Source of the DNA: an uncultured bacterium | GTDB taxonomy: Bacteria > Verrucomicrobiota > Kiritimatiellia > RFP12 > UBA1067 | Direction: 5' to 3' | DNA length: 30,483 bases | Assembly (NCBI GenBank): GCA_900547945.1 | Contig: URIT01000025.1 | Location: forward strand, 1 to 30,483 | Shown: positions 21,468 to 29,039 of the stretch, in pieces | Position numbering within the stretch: position 1 is the stretch's first letter | Layout of the letters: each line of letters begins with the position of its first letter | The notes under the pieces: generated by a model | Seen by the model: only the letters and a program-made list of their open reading frames with translations | What the model was told of the DNA's origin: nothing | Database searches by the model: none | Program-made: the position numbers and the translations under genes

Positions 21468-21947
21468 ATGAATACGAGCGAAAAATTATTAAATCCGGAT
21501 TATAGGGATATGGTTGAATGTCTCTTGAGAGAAGACGTGGATTTTATGCTCGTAGGTGGGTATGCTGTTGCTCTTCATGGTTGGCCAAGGACGACCTTTG
21601 ATATTGACTTTTGGATTATGGCCAATCCTGAGAATGCCAAAGCAGTTATGCGGGCGATAAAGGCTTTTGGTGCGCCATTGCAGGGATTATCTGAGGATGA
21701 TTTTCATAGACCGGGAATGGTTTTCCAAATTGGAGTTGATCCACAGCGTATTGACATAATTTCTTCCGTTGACGGGCTTGATTATGCAGATGCGTCAAAT
21801 CGCGCTGTCAAGATGAATGTCGACGGGTTTGAGATAAAAGTTTTGTCTTTGGATGATTTGATAATTAACAAGCGCTCGTCTGGGCGTCCGAAAGATATTG
21901 CCGATGCATTGACATTGGAAAAACTGCGGGAGAAGAAGAATGGATAG
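21468..21947 (+). CDS. Nucleotidyltransferase-fold protein (AbiEii/DUF6036-like)
   Basis: A 159-residue protein with the nucleotidyltransferase signature FMLVGGYAVALHG (residues 26-38) followed by RTTFDIDFWI (catalytic Asp45 and Asp47). It ends in a helical part with VLSLDDLIINKRSSGRPKD. Such stand-alone proteins resemble AbiEii/MenT-type toxins and are often found in mobile two-gene modules. The long frame opens at 21363, but the ATG at 21468 begins where homology-like sequence begins; the Shine-Dalgarno (AAGGGA, 12 nt) is weak, so translation may depend on coupling to the upstream remnant. The next gene overlaps it by 8 nt. Low G+C supports transfer. The substrate and toxicity are unknown. 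Confidence 0.72.
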   Translation: MNTSEKLLNPDYRDMVECLLREDVDFMLVGGYAVALHGWPRTTFDIDFWIMANPENAKAVMRAIKAFGAPLQGLSEDDFHRPGMVFQIGVDPQRIDIISSVDGLDYADASNRAVKMNVDGFEIKVLSLDDLIINKRSSGRPKDIADALTLEKLREKKNG

Positions 21948-22113
21948 GACAGTTGTAAAAATGACTACTTTAGAAGAGCAGGACGAGGCGTTTTGCTTGT
22001 CGTTGACAATTGACGAACGGCTCAAGGTTCTTGAGGAGTTGAATCGTATTGGACGAGTGGCGGCAGGGTATCCTGAGTCGCGATTGGATAGAACAATAGT
22101 TCATGCTGCTTAA
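21940..22113 (+). CDS. Small partner protein of the nucleotidyltransferase
   Basis: A 57-residue acidic, helical protein (MDRTVVKMTTLEEQDEAFCL, then SLTIDERLKVLEELNRIGR). It starts 8 nt inside the nucleotidyltransferase gene, so the two are translationally coupled. Size, charge and overlap fit a cognate antitoxin or regulator of the nucleotidyltransferase, but no family is firmly recognised. Confidence 0.6.
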   Translation: MDRTVVKMTTLEEQDEAFCLSLTIDERLKVLEELNRIGRVAAGYPESRLDRTIVHAA

Positions 22114-22421
22114 AGTAGTAAAGTGAGATGACATTTTGATAATTTTCACATCAGTAACCAAAAAATGAAAGGAAGAAAAGAGAACTGATTGAAAGAATGT
22201 TTCGTTGAAGCGAAAATCGCTTTAGCGGAGCGAAATAGATTTCCCGCGTGGGGTACGAGAGGGTGTGCTAAAAAGATAGGCACCGAAGTACTGCCGCGTT
22301 TGGGACGCGTCGAGTGAAAAGCCTCAGAAACTTAGAACTCGGAAGACGCATTGAAGAGGACACTGCCATAGTCCGTGCAGTTTCGCCACCTTTGATGTTT
22401 CTTTCGTAGGTCCATCCGAGG

Positions 22422-22462
22422 CACCTTCACTCGAAGCATCGAGGGAGGTGTTTTTCTTTCTT
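22422..22462 (+). terminator. Rho-independent terminator
   Basis: CACCT...CTCGA (22422-22434), loop AGCA and TCGAG...AGGTG (22439-22450) form a two-part stem with a small internal loop. TTTTTCTTTCTT follows directly. No protein gene precedes it closely, so it may end a non-coding RNA or the transcript of the nucleotidyltransferase pair. Confidence 0.65.
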
Positions 22463-22499
22463 GCGCTTCTTTTGATGTTAAGTGAGGCGGTACTTGGGC

Positions 22500-22521
22500 G
22501 GCGCGTTGAGGACAACGCGCC
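22500..22521. repeat. Perfect 9-bp stem hairpin repeat
   Basis: GGCGCGTTG-AGGA-CAACGCGCC followed by CTACC. Within 30 nt a related GGTAGGGCGGCTTGTCCCCG follows, so the pair forms a larger imperfect inverted repeat (22500 to about 22570). Confidence 0.65.
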
Positions 22522-22754
22522 CTACCAAAATGACAATCCGCAAACCTGGTAGGGCGGCTTGTCCCCGTAAGGCGGCACAGGCTGGTGCGCAAATTGCTGC
22601 ACGGACTCAAGTGTTGGAAACGGTTTTTACGAAAGCAAGTGCCGTGGGTACCGGAGTGACGATAGTTGCTACCGGGTTCTCGTTAGGTGCAAGGGCGTAT
22701 GCCGCTGGTGTGGCAACAATTCAAATTCTCCTTAGGTAATAAAGGAAGTGTTTT

Positions 22755-22952
22755 ATGCCAAGATGTCTTTTTGGGATTCTTTTTTGGGCGTTGGTTTCCT
22801 GTATCGTAATTGGCATCTGCTTTGAAGTGTTTTGCTTGTTCTTCCTGGCTACAGGATCGCCTTTATTTGTGCTGGGAGCTCTCGCAAGCGTCATCATCCT
22901 TTTGCGGGAAAGGAGAAACAATCTGAAACGTCACTCGCGAGGGCCTAGATAA
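22755..22952 (+). CDS. Small membrane protein, unrecognised
   Basis: A 65-residue protein that is almost entirely two hydrophobic segments (residues about 5-30 and 33-50), ending in a basic tail (RERRNNLKRHSRGPR). AAAGGAAG lies 7 nt before the ATG, so translation is credible. No family is recognised. It is the first of four consecutive envelope-type genes in this region (22755, 22968, 24081, 24409). Confidence 0.5.
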   Translation: MPRCLFGILFWALVSCIVIGICFEVFCLFFLATGSPLFVLGALASVIILLRERRNNLKRHSRGPR

Positions 22953-22967
22953 CTTATTGGGGTTTCA

Positions 22968-23984
22968 ATGTATCTTGAAATGAAAAGAATCTGCTCTCGT
23001 GCGATGTTCTTGATCCTGTCGTCATTGACAGTATTGGCCACGGTCACGGTCTTCCGTGCATTGAGCGGCCATTGGGATGTCTGCATGACAACGGAAGAGG
23101 TTGCCGCCTTGTCGCTGCAGATGTTGGGGGACTTCCCCACGATATGCCTGTGTGCCCGCTTCATGCTCGTCATTGTGCGGCAAGGCAAGGTGTCGGGCGT
23201 GTACGTTTGGACTGCGCTTGTTGCCGTCGCGTGGATCTTTCTTGCAAAGATCGGATCTGGTAGCATGAAATGTTTTCTTGAGAATCTTTTTACGGGTATG
23301 GAGGTGCATACATTGGTGGGGGTGTTGTTCTTCCTCTTTTCACTCCCGTTCTACATCGCGTTCGCATTCGCGCTTAAAGACTTGTTCGGTCGCCGAACAC
23401 GGGCTGTGTTCCTTGTCTCTGCGATACTCTGGAGTGCCGCAGGGTGCAGAACAATGGACGGTACGTCGGGTCTGATGTTGATCGGGGCGAATCTGTTCCG
23501 TGCTGATCATTATGTCCAGACCGTGTTCGGGCCCTTGGTTGCATGTGGCGATTTCCGGTTGTCCGACGACGGTTTTACCGTGGAGACGACGTTTGAATTC
23601 CGGGATCCGGACGGGTATAATATCTCGCTCATTGGCTATCGGAAGGATGGGCAGGGAGCCTTTGTCCCCGATGTCATGTTTCCGGAATCCGAATCGACGG
23701 TGTTGCAGGGATTGGAGGCGTGTCGTGCGGAAATCGAGATTGTCATATCTCAGAAACAAGTTCCTTGTATTCGAAAAAACGTGTCCATTCAAGAAGTGTT
23801 GCAGGCACGGCGTACTGCGTCGAGAAGGGTCTTGAACCACTATCCGTTACTTCATGTGACGAGAAAGGAGATTGATCCCTGGAAACCCGTACATGTGATG
23901 GTAAGGGTCGTAAAGAACGATGTCCTGTTTGGGAACGGGCACCGCCGACTTGCCCTTGCAATCTGCGGGGTCGTTGTTCTGTAG
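22968..23984 (+). CDS. Membrane-anchored protein with extracytoplasmic domain, unrecognised
   Basis: A 338-residue protein. Residues 1-150 carry about four hydrophobic segments (MFLILSSLTVLATVTVF, FMLVIV, VWTALVAVAWIFL, VGVLFFLFSLPFYIAFAFAL). Residues about 147-158 (FLVSAILWSAAGC) resemble a lipoprotein signal with a lipobox cysteine. The remainder is a soluble domain rich in beta strands (FRLSDDGFTVETTFEFRDPDG). The join could be a fusion of a membrane protein and a lipoprotein. The start at 22968 has only GGGG nearby; ATG 22980 is an alternative. The final residues (LALAICGVVVL) look atypical, and a frameshift near the end is possible. No function is assigned. Confidence 0.55.
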   Translation: MYLEMKRICSRAMFLILSSLTVLATVTVFRALSGHWDVCMTTEEVAALSLQMLGDFPTICLCARFMLVIVRQGKVSGVYVWTALVAVAWIFLAKIGSGSMKCFLENLFTGMEVHTLVGVLFFLFSLPFYIAFAFALKDLFGRRTRAVFLVSAILWSAAGCRTMDGTSGLMLIGANLFRADHYVQTVFGPLVACGDFRLSDDGFTVETTFEFRDPDGYNISLIGYRKDGQGAFVPDVMFPESESTVLQGLEACRAEIEIVISQKQVPCIRKNVSIQEVLQARRTASRRVLNHYPLLHVTRKEIDPWKPVHVMVRVVKNDVLFGNGHRRLALAICGVVVL

Positions 23985-24080
23985 GTCGAAACGACATTCA
24001 TACGTTCCAAAGGCTCGTCTTTGAAAAGTAAAATTACATGTGAGATGTGATTTAGAATCTTTTGAATGAAGAATGATACA

Positions 24081-24412
24081 ATGAACATAAAACGATTTTT
24101 TTGCCTCATCCTCATTCTCCTGTTGGGTGGGTGCGCCTCCTACTACCGAACGGTGAATGAACTGGCGTGTTCTAGGATACATGGGCAAGGGTCGGGAAGG
24201 AGATATTCTTTAGCGTCGATGAGATTAACCCGGAAGTGGCCCGCTTTCGAAAGGTCGCGGTTGAAACAGGGGGGATCAATGTTTATCAGGCAGTTTTCTG
24301 TCCACGTGGACCTCGTCTCTACAGCTGTGCGTTGGATTATGCCGGAACGGAGGCTGATTACGATGGGGTACCATTGGACGTAGAAGTGGAACCGGCAAAG
24401 GATTCTATATGA
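24081..24412 (+). pseudogene. Frameshifted lipoprotein gene
   Basis: The first frame encodes MNIKRFFCLILILLLGGCAS, a clear lipoprotein signal with lipobox LGGC, then YYRTVNELACSR. Around 24175 the sense continues one frame over as DTWARVGKEIFFSVDEINPE, then VARFRKVAVETGGINVYQAV, and ends at a TGA (24410-24412) that overlaps the next ATG in ATGA. One added base near 24175 would restore a protein of about 110 residues. Without it, the original frame ends at 24383 in meaningless sequence. The coupled stop suggests the gene was once functional. A sequencing error is the simplest alternative. Confidence 0.7.
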
Positions 24413-25665
24413 TGCTTTCTGTCGTACAGTTCGATTCTATCGTACAGTTTGATCAGTTCGATTGGCCCTATTTAATCCTCGTGCCAGGTCCGTTGGGTGG
24501 TTTTGGCGCATTTCTCCTGTGGTTTCTCCTGTATGTCCGTTCCTGGTGTCTGTCCTCTCGTTCAAGGGTGTTGAAGGAATACCTTGACGGCTGGACATTC
24601 CTGTCTTCGAGGCGGTCGGCGTTGATGCCGGATTGGATTCTGATTCTGGCGTTGGCCCGCATGTCGAGGTCGGAAGACGCCGCCCTGCGGCGGTTCGGAC
24701 GGCAGATGAGATACCTTGTCCCCCTCTTCTGGTGCAACGTCCTCATTGCGGTGGGGTTTCTGCTGCCACTCTTTGGAGTGGGGGTGATTGTCTTCGTGCG
24801 CCAGTTGTTGCTCGACGCCGGAAGGGCGGATGACGTGCATGTGGTGGTCGCCGTCCTTGCCGTCTGTCTGTTTTGTACGACGGTGTGGGTTTTGTGGAAT
24901 CTCCGTCGCTACGCACGGCGGTTCATGGGTGTCTTTGGGTCTACATGTACACTTGGGCGCTTGTTCCCTGTCGTGTTTCTCCTGTACCTGGGCTTGGCAT
25001 GCGTGGTGGCGTGGCTCGGCTCGGGTGGATGCGAGGAAAAGAACCGTGTGACGGCGAAGGGACATGTGACGCATCTCCCCGCCCGCGTCGACGCCACCAC
25101 GAACGACCGGCGCGCCGTCACCGCACGGACGGACGGTTCGCCCCGGGCGGCGTCCGATCGGGACCGCGCGATGACGCGCCTCATGGACACGGGCGGCCTT
25201 TCGGGCGAGTACGGCGAACTGATGCGGCGTCTGCACGCCGACGGCGGACGGGATGAGAAGACGCGGAACTTCGCGATCCAGCATCTCGGCCACTATGCGC
25301 GGGAACGGCGGCGGCGCGGCGCGTACGACCCGCGCTCCCGCGAGGCGGAGGGGATCCGCTCGACGCTCGGAGCCGCCGTGCGCGAAACCGCGACCACGGT
25401 GGCCGCGCCCGCCCTCCGCGCGCTGGCCGACCTCGCGGCCTTCGACCCCGAGGTCGACGTGGAGGCGCTTGACCGGCAGCTCGCCGCCTGCCTTGCCGAT
25501 CCGTCTGCCGCGCTCCCCGTGCGCGTGATGGCGGCGCAGCTCTGCGGCGAACGCCGTCTCGCCGCCACCCGTCCTGCGCTCGCCCGCCTCTGTGCGGACG
25601 CGGCGACGCCCACGCCCCTCGCCCTCGCGGCACGCCATGCACTCAGGGAGATCGACGGGAAATGA
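24409..25665 (+). CDS. Membrane protein with C-terminal helical (HEAT-like) domain, unrecognised
   Basis: A 418-residue protein. The N-terminal 210 residues carry four hydrophobic segments (about 21-43, 104-133, 143-166, 186-209). A basic, low-complexity linker follows. Residues about 250-418 are Ala/Leu/Arg-rich helices resembling HEAT-type repeats (AIQHLGHYARE, APALRALADLAAF, RPALARLCADAA). AAGGA lies 6 nt before the ATG, and the start overlaps the lipoprotein gene's stop. Base composition changes within the gene: the membrane part is modest in G+C, while after about 25060 it is as G+C-rich as the core genome. This suggests a fusion at the edge of the acquired segment. No function is assigned. 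Confidence 0.6.
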   Translation: MMLSVVQFDSIVQFDQFDWPYLILVPGPLGGFGAFLLWFLLYVRSWCLSSRSRVLKEYLDGWTFLSSRRSALMPDWILILALARMSRSEDAALRRFGRQMRYLVPLFWCNVLIAVGFLLPLFGVGVIVFVRQLLLDAGRADDVHVVVAVLAVCLFCTTVWVLWNLRRYARRFMGVFGSTCTLGRLFPVVFLLYLGLACVVAWLGSGGCEEKNRVTAKGHVTHLPARVDATTNDRRAVTARTDGSPRAASDRDRAMTRLMDTGGLSGEYGELMRRLHADGGRDEKTRNFAIQHLGHYARERRRRGAYDPRSREAEGIRSTLGAAVRETATTVAAPALRALADLAAFDPEVDVEALDRQLAACLADPSAALPVRVMAAQLCGERRLAATRPALARLCADAATPTPLALAARHALREIDGK

Positions 25666-25710
25666 ACGGTCTGTGCAACACGGACATACTGAATCGTTAT
25701 ACTCCCCCTA

Positions 25711-25962
25711 CGGGAGGGTCGCAGCTTGCTGCGACCGGGCACGTCGACGGGTTTGCCACGTGATGGAGCCCCGGGTTCCTCTGCGTTCTCAGTGTCTCTG
25801 CGTGATTGATTGCCGAACGTGGAAAAACTTCCTTCTCGGATCTTCGCTCCACCGCCACGCGCCGAGGCGGCGCGGGTACATCGCGCGTCCACCCGCCTCC
25901 CGCGAAACGGGAATCTGTGCCATTGGAGTGAACGGACGCGACAAGCGCGTCCCTCCCGTTTC
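25711..25962. repeat. Cluster of intergenic hairpin repeats
   Basis: The 328 nt between the membrane protein and the sialidase remnant hold no gene. They contain GGTCGCAGC-TT-GCTGCGACC (25717-25736, preceded by GGGAG) and the CTCTGCGTTCTCAGTGTCTCTGCGTG word repeat (25779-25804). Also present are the GCGCCG-AGG-CGGCGC copy (25858-25885), TCCCG-CGAAA-CGGGA (25898-25912) and the GGACGCG hairpin copy (25933-25962) shared with 1-129. Confidence 0.75.
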
Positions 25963-25993
25963 ATGCCCACATTGACTTTGGTCTGTACAATTC

Positions 25994-26562
25994 ATGGGCC
26001 GGTCCTGGCGTCAGACGGGGCGCTTCCCGATGTGTCATGCGCGCCCGTTCACGGCCGGCGGACGGCTCTACATACTTGGGCATCGCGGAAACCTCGGCGT
26101 CTGCGTCTCGACGGACAAGGGCGAGACGTGGAGCGAAGTCGGCTGGCTGACGAAGGGGCAGAGCTGGCATCAGTCCGCCTGCAACGTCTGGTACGCAAGG
26201 GGGAACGTCTATCTCGTGATGGAGCGGATGGTGCCCTCTCCCGACGGACGGAAGTTCGGCTGGGGCGTGAATCGCCTGGCACCCGTCCTCATGCGGGCCA
26301 AGGAGACGGACGACCTCACGCAGCGGGGAAGCTGGACATTTGCGGAGTCGTTCCACTTTGACTCCATCTTCGGGGGCAATCCGGACCCCGAGATCGACGG
26401 CGTCGGCATCCCCTGGTATGCGGCCTTCACGAAGTGGAATGCCGCGAATCCACGTCCGAAGTCATCGTCTCCCGGTCGGGGGACAAAGACGCCATGTCGC
26501 CCCATAACGGCGACATGATCACGTTTCACCGCGTGACGGACTTCCGTTCACTGGTCTACTGA
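25994..26562 (+). pseudogene. Decayed sialidase-like (BNR/Asp-box) gene
   Basis: The frame from 25994 reads MCHARPFTAGGRLYILGHRG, an Asp-box STDKGETW, WHQSACNVWYARGNVYLVME and GIPWYAAF. These are typical of the N-terminal half of sialidase-like propellers. It lacks a signal peptide and a proper 5' end, which coincides with the hairpin repeat ending at 25962. At about 26450 the sense jumps to another frame encoding VIVSRSGDKDAMSPHNGDMI then TFHRVTDFRSLVY and a TGA at 26560-26562, which looks like the family's C-terminus. The middle (probably over 100 residues) is missing. It is therefore truncated at the 5' end and deleted internally, and is unlikely to be functional. Confidence 0.75.
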
Positions 26563-26588
26563 CTCCAAGGCAAAAGAGGGAAGAACCC

Positions 26589-27392
26589 ATGACAACGAGG
26601 AAAGCAATCCGCGCGTTCGTCGCCTGGGCGGCGATGGTTCTGTTGGCCCTGAATGCGAGTGCCGTCTGCGACGGCCTGCCGCCGCTCGTCGGCGACGGGG
26701 TGGCGGACGACACGGCGGCAATCCAGGCGCGGCTCGATTCCGGCGCGCCCTGCGTCTACCTGCCGCCGCCGAAGCGGCACTACCGCATCTCGAAGACGCT
26801 CCGCATCGGCTCGGACACCGAGCTGCGGCTCGACCGCTTCTCGGTCGTCCGCCTCGCGCCGGAGTCGGACTGCCCGATGGTCGAGAACAGGGGCTACGTC
26901 GGCGGAAGCGACCGCCGCATCGCGCTCACGGGCGGCATCTGGGACATGGCGAACCTCGACCAGTCGCCGAACCCCCAGCAGCTCCGGCACTGCACGCCGC
27001 CGCGCGCGGGCGGCCTGCCGCCGAAGCACGAGAACGGCTTCTTCTTCGGCATGGCGATGCGCTTCTCGCACGTGGAGGGGATGACCGTGAGGGGCCTGAC
27101 AATCCGAAACCCGACGTCCTACGGCCTCGCCTCCTGCCGCACGTCCTATTTCCTCGTGGACGACCTCACGTTCGACTACACGACGTGCAACCCGATCTTC
27201 CTCAACATGGACGGCGTGCATCTCGACGGCTGGTGCCACCACGGGAAGATCTCGAACCTGCGCGGCACGTGCTTCGACGACATGGTGGCCCTGAACGCGA
27301 ACGACGGGCAGTGCGCGCAGGAGGAGGGCGACATCACCGACATCGACATCGACTTCACGGGCCGCTGGACGCAGACGGGGAGGCCCGAATGA
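26589..27392 (+). CDS. Secreted pectin-lyase-fold (GH28-like) protein, C-terminally truncated
   Basis: A 267-residue product with a signal peptide (MTTRKAIRAFVAWAAMVLL, cleavage near ASA). The start of a right-handed beta-helix follows: GDGVADDTAAIQARLDSG, VYLPPPKRHYRISKTLRIGS, then coils such as MTVRGLTIRNPTSYGLA. The frame ends abruptly at DIDIDFTGRWTQTGRPE, well short of the 400-500 residues usual for such proteins, and continued coils are not seen in other frames. It is probably a truncated, possibly inactive gene. GAGGGAAG precedes the ATG. It lies 26 nt after the decayed sialidase gene, and the two were perhaps once an operon. Confidence 0.72.
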   Translation: MTTRKAIRAFVAWAAMVLLALNASAVCDGLPPLVGDGVADDTAAIQARLDSGAPCVYLPPPKRHYRISKTLRIGSDTELRLDRFSVVRLAPESDCPMVENRGYVGGSDRRIALTGGIWDMANLDQSPNPQQLRHCTPPRAGGLPPKHENGFFFGMAMRFSHVEGMTVRGLTIRNPTSYGLASCRTSYFLVDDLTFDYTTCNPIFLNMDGVHLDGWCHHGKISNLRGTCFDDMVALNANDGQCAQEEGDITDIDIDFTGRWTQTGRPE

Positions 27393-27455
27393 CGCGCACA
27401 GGCGGAAGCCGGGCGTCTGACGGATCTCCGTGACTTCAAGGTCCTTCCGACGCCG

Positions 27456-27471
27456 TCCCGTGCGGACGGGA
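27456..27471. terminator. Possible shared terminator hairpin between convergent genes
   Basis: TCCCGT-GCGG-ACGGGA forms a 6-bp stem in the 100-nt gap between the convergent genes ending at 27392 and 27493. T-rich sequence follows only weakly (CCCCTCTTCTCCCTCT), so termination is uncertain. Confidence 0.3.
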
Positions 27472-27492
27472 AGATCCCCTCTTCTCCCTCTG

Positions 27493-29013
27493 TCACTGTC
27501 CGGCCATCGAGAGCGCGTTGCTGGCGAAGAAGGGGTCGTTCGTGAAGCGGCAGCCGAGGCGGCGGAGGCCCGCCTGGTCGCCGGGCGGCGCGATGTGGGT
27601 GAGGTGGACCTCGCAGCCACGCAGTTCGGCGAGCTTTTCGGTGGCGATGGCGGCGGCGGGGTTCGTGGTGCAGGAAATCGCAAGGCCGATCAGCGCCTCG
27701 TCCAGGTTGAGCGAGGTGAAGCCGCCCTTGAGGATGTCGCGCTTCATGTGCGCGATGGACTGGATGATGTTCGGGGCGATGAGGTGGATCTGGCCGGGAA
27801 TGCCGGCGAGAAGCTTCACGGCGTTGAGGACCATGGCGGATGTTGCGTGCAGTTCGTCCGAGTTGTGCCCGGTGACGATGCGCCCGTCCCGCAGCTGGAT
27901 GGCCGCGCCGGAGACGACGGAGCCGCCGTCCTTGCCCTTGCTGGCCTCGCGGGCTTCCTGCGCGGCCAGACGGGCGGCCTCGACGGGAATGCGGTCCTCG
28001 TTGCGCAGGTTGAGCTTGTGCATGAGGGCGTCCACGCGGGCGACGGAATCGCGGTCCGTAAGGCCCATCGCGAAGTCGCAGAGAGAGCGGAGGTTGCGGC
28101 GGATGACCTCCTGCTTGGATGCCTCCTGCACGACGGCGTCGTCGATGATGCCGAAGCCGATGCGGTTCACGCCCATGTCGGTGGGGGATTTGTAGGGGCA
28201 TTCGCCGTCCGTCATCTTCTCCCAGATGGCGCGGAGAAGGGGATATGCCTCGACGTCGCGGTTGTAGTTGACCGCCGTCTTCCCGTACGCCTGGAGGTGG
28301 TACGGGTCGATCATGTTGAAGTCCTTGAGGTCGATGGTGGCGGCCTCGTAGGCGACGTTGAGGGGGTGTTCGAGGGGCATGTTCCAGACGGGGAACGACT
28401 CGAACTTCGAGTAGCCGGCCTTGCGGCCCTGTCGGGACTCGTGGTAGATCTGGGAGAGGCAGGTGGCGAACTTGCCCGAGCCGGGTCCGGGCGCCGTGAC
28501 GACGACGATGGGGCGCTCGGTGGGCACGTAGTCGTTCTTGCCGTAGCCGGCGTCGGAGACGATGGTCGCGACGTCGGCGGGATAGCCCTGCGTGACGTAG
28601 TGGAACCAGACGCTCACGCCCCGGTTTTCGAGGCGCTGGCGGAACTGGAGGGCGGCGGGCTGGCCGGCGTAGCGGGTGATGACGATGCCGCGCACGAGGA
28701 GGCCGAGCCCCTTGAGGTCGTCGATCAGCTTCATCGCGTCGTCGGCGTAGGAGATGCCGAAGTCCGCGCGCATCTTCTTGTGCTCGATGTCGCCCGAGTA
28801 GATGCAGAGAAGGATCTCGGCCTGGTCGCCGAGGGACTGGAGGAGGCGCAGCTTGACGTTCGGATCGTAGCCGGGCAGGCAGCGCGCGGCGTGCATGTCG
28901 TTCATCAGCTTGCCGCCGAACTCCAGGTAGAGTTTGCCGAAGCGCTCCGCGCGGCGGCGGATCTCCTCGGACTGTTCGGACAGGTATTTCTCGTTGTCAA
29001 AGCCACGTTCCAT
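27493..29013 (-). CDS. DUF1846-family protein
   Basis: A 506-residue protein matching the DUF1846 family, which is common in Firmicutes and gut anaerobes and has no established reaction. A recognisable nucleotide-loop-like segment VVVTAPGPGSGKFATCLSQI lies about one third along; other conserved-looking stretches are MERGFDNEKYLSEQSEEIR, FGGKLMNDMHAARCLPGYDP and GVNRIGFGIIDD. The frame continues upstream to 29193 inside nifU, but the ATG at 29013 begins the family's usual N-terminus. It lies 26 nt after the NifU-like gene and is probably co-transcribed. The Shine-Dalgarno is weak. Confidence 0.85.
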   Translation of the reverse strand: MERGFDNEKYLSEQSEEIRRRAERFGKLYLEFGGKLMNDMHAARCLPGYDPNVKLRLLQSLGDQAEILLCIYSGDIEHKKMRADFGISYADDAMKLIDDLKGLGLLVRGIVITRYAGQPAALQFRQRLENRGVSVWFHYVTQGYPADVATIVSDAGYGKNDYVPTERPIVVVTAPGPGSGKFATCLSQIYHESRQGRKAGYSKFESFPVWNMPLEHPLNVAYEAATIDLKDFNMIDPYHLQAYGKTAVNYNRDVEAYPLLRAIWEKMTDGECPYKSPTDMGVNRIGFGIIDDAVVQEASKQEVIRRNLRSLCDFAMGLTDRDSVARVDALMHKLNLRNEDRIPVEAARLAAQEAREASKGKDGGSVVSGAAIQLRDGRIVTGHNSDELHATSAMVLNAVKLLAGIPGQIHLIAPNIIQSIAHMKRDILKGGFTSLNLDEALIGLAISCTTNPAAAIATEKLAELRGCEVHLTHIAPPGDQAGLRRLGCRFTNDPFFASNALSMAGQ

Positions 29014-29039
29014 CGTGCGCGCCAATCCGTCTCTTTTCG

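Larger units (their letters stand above)
22114..22754. other. Repeat- and hairpin-rich stretch without a confident gene
   Basis: About 640 nt. It contains the hairpin AAGCGA-AAA-TCGCTT (22208-22222), a structured segment (22260-22420) ending in a terminator at 22422-22462, and the perfect hairpin at 22500-22521. The frame at 22482-22739 has no ribosome site and starts inside the repeat. Its last 50 codons (AGAQIAARTQVLETVF...AAGVATIQILLR) look protein-like and may be the tail of a lost gene. Minus-strand frames at 22324-22610 have no start signals. Confidence 0.5.

Noticed and set aside
22324..22610. Minus-strand frames of 63 and 92 codons
   Set aside because: No start signals, and both read through the terminator and hairpin repeat, so they are treated as non-coding.
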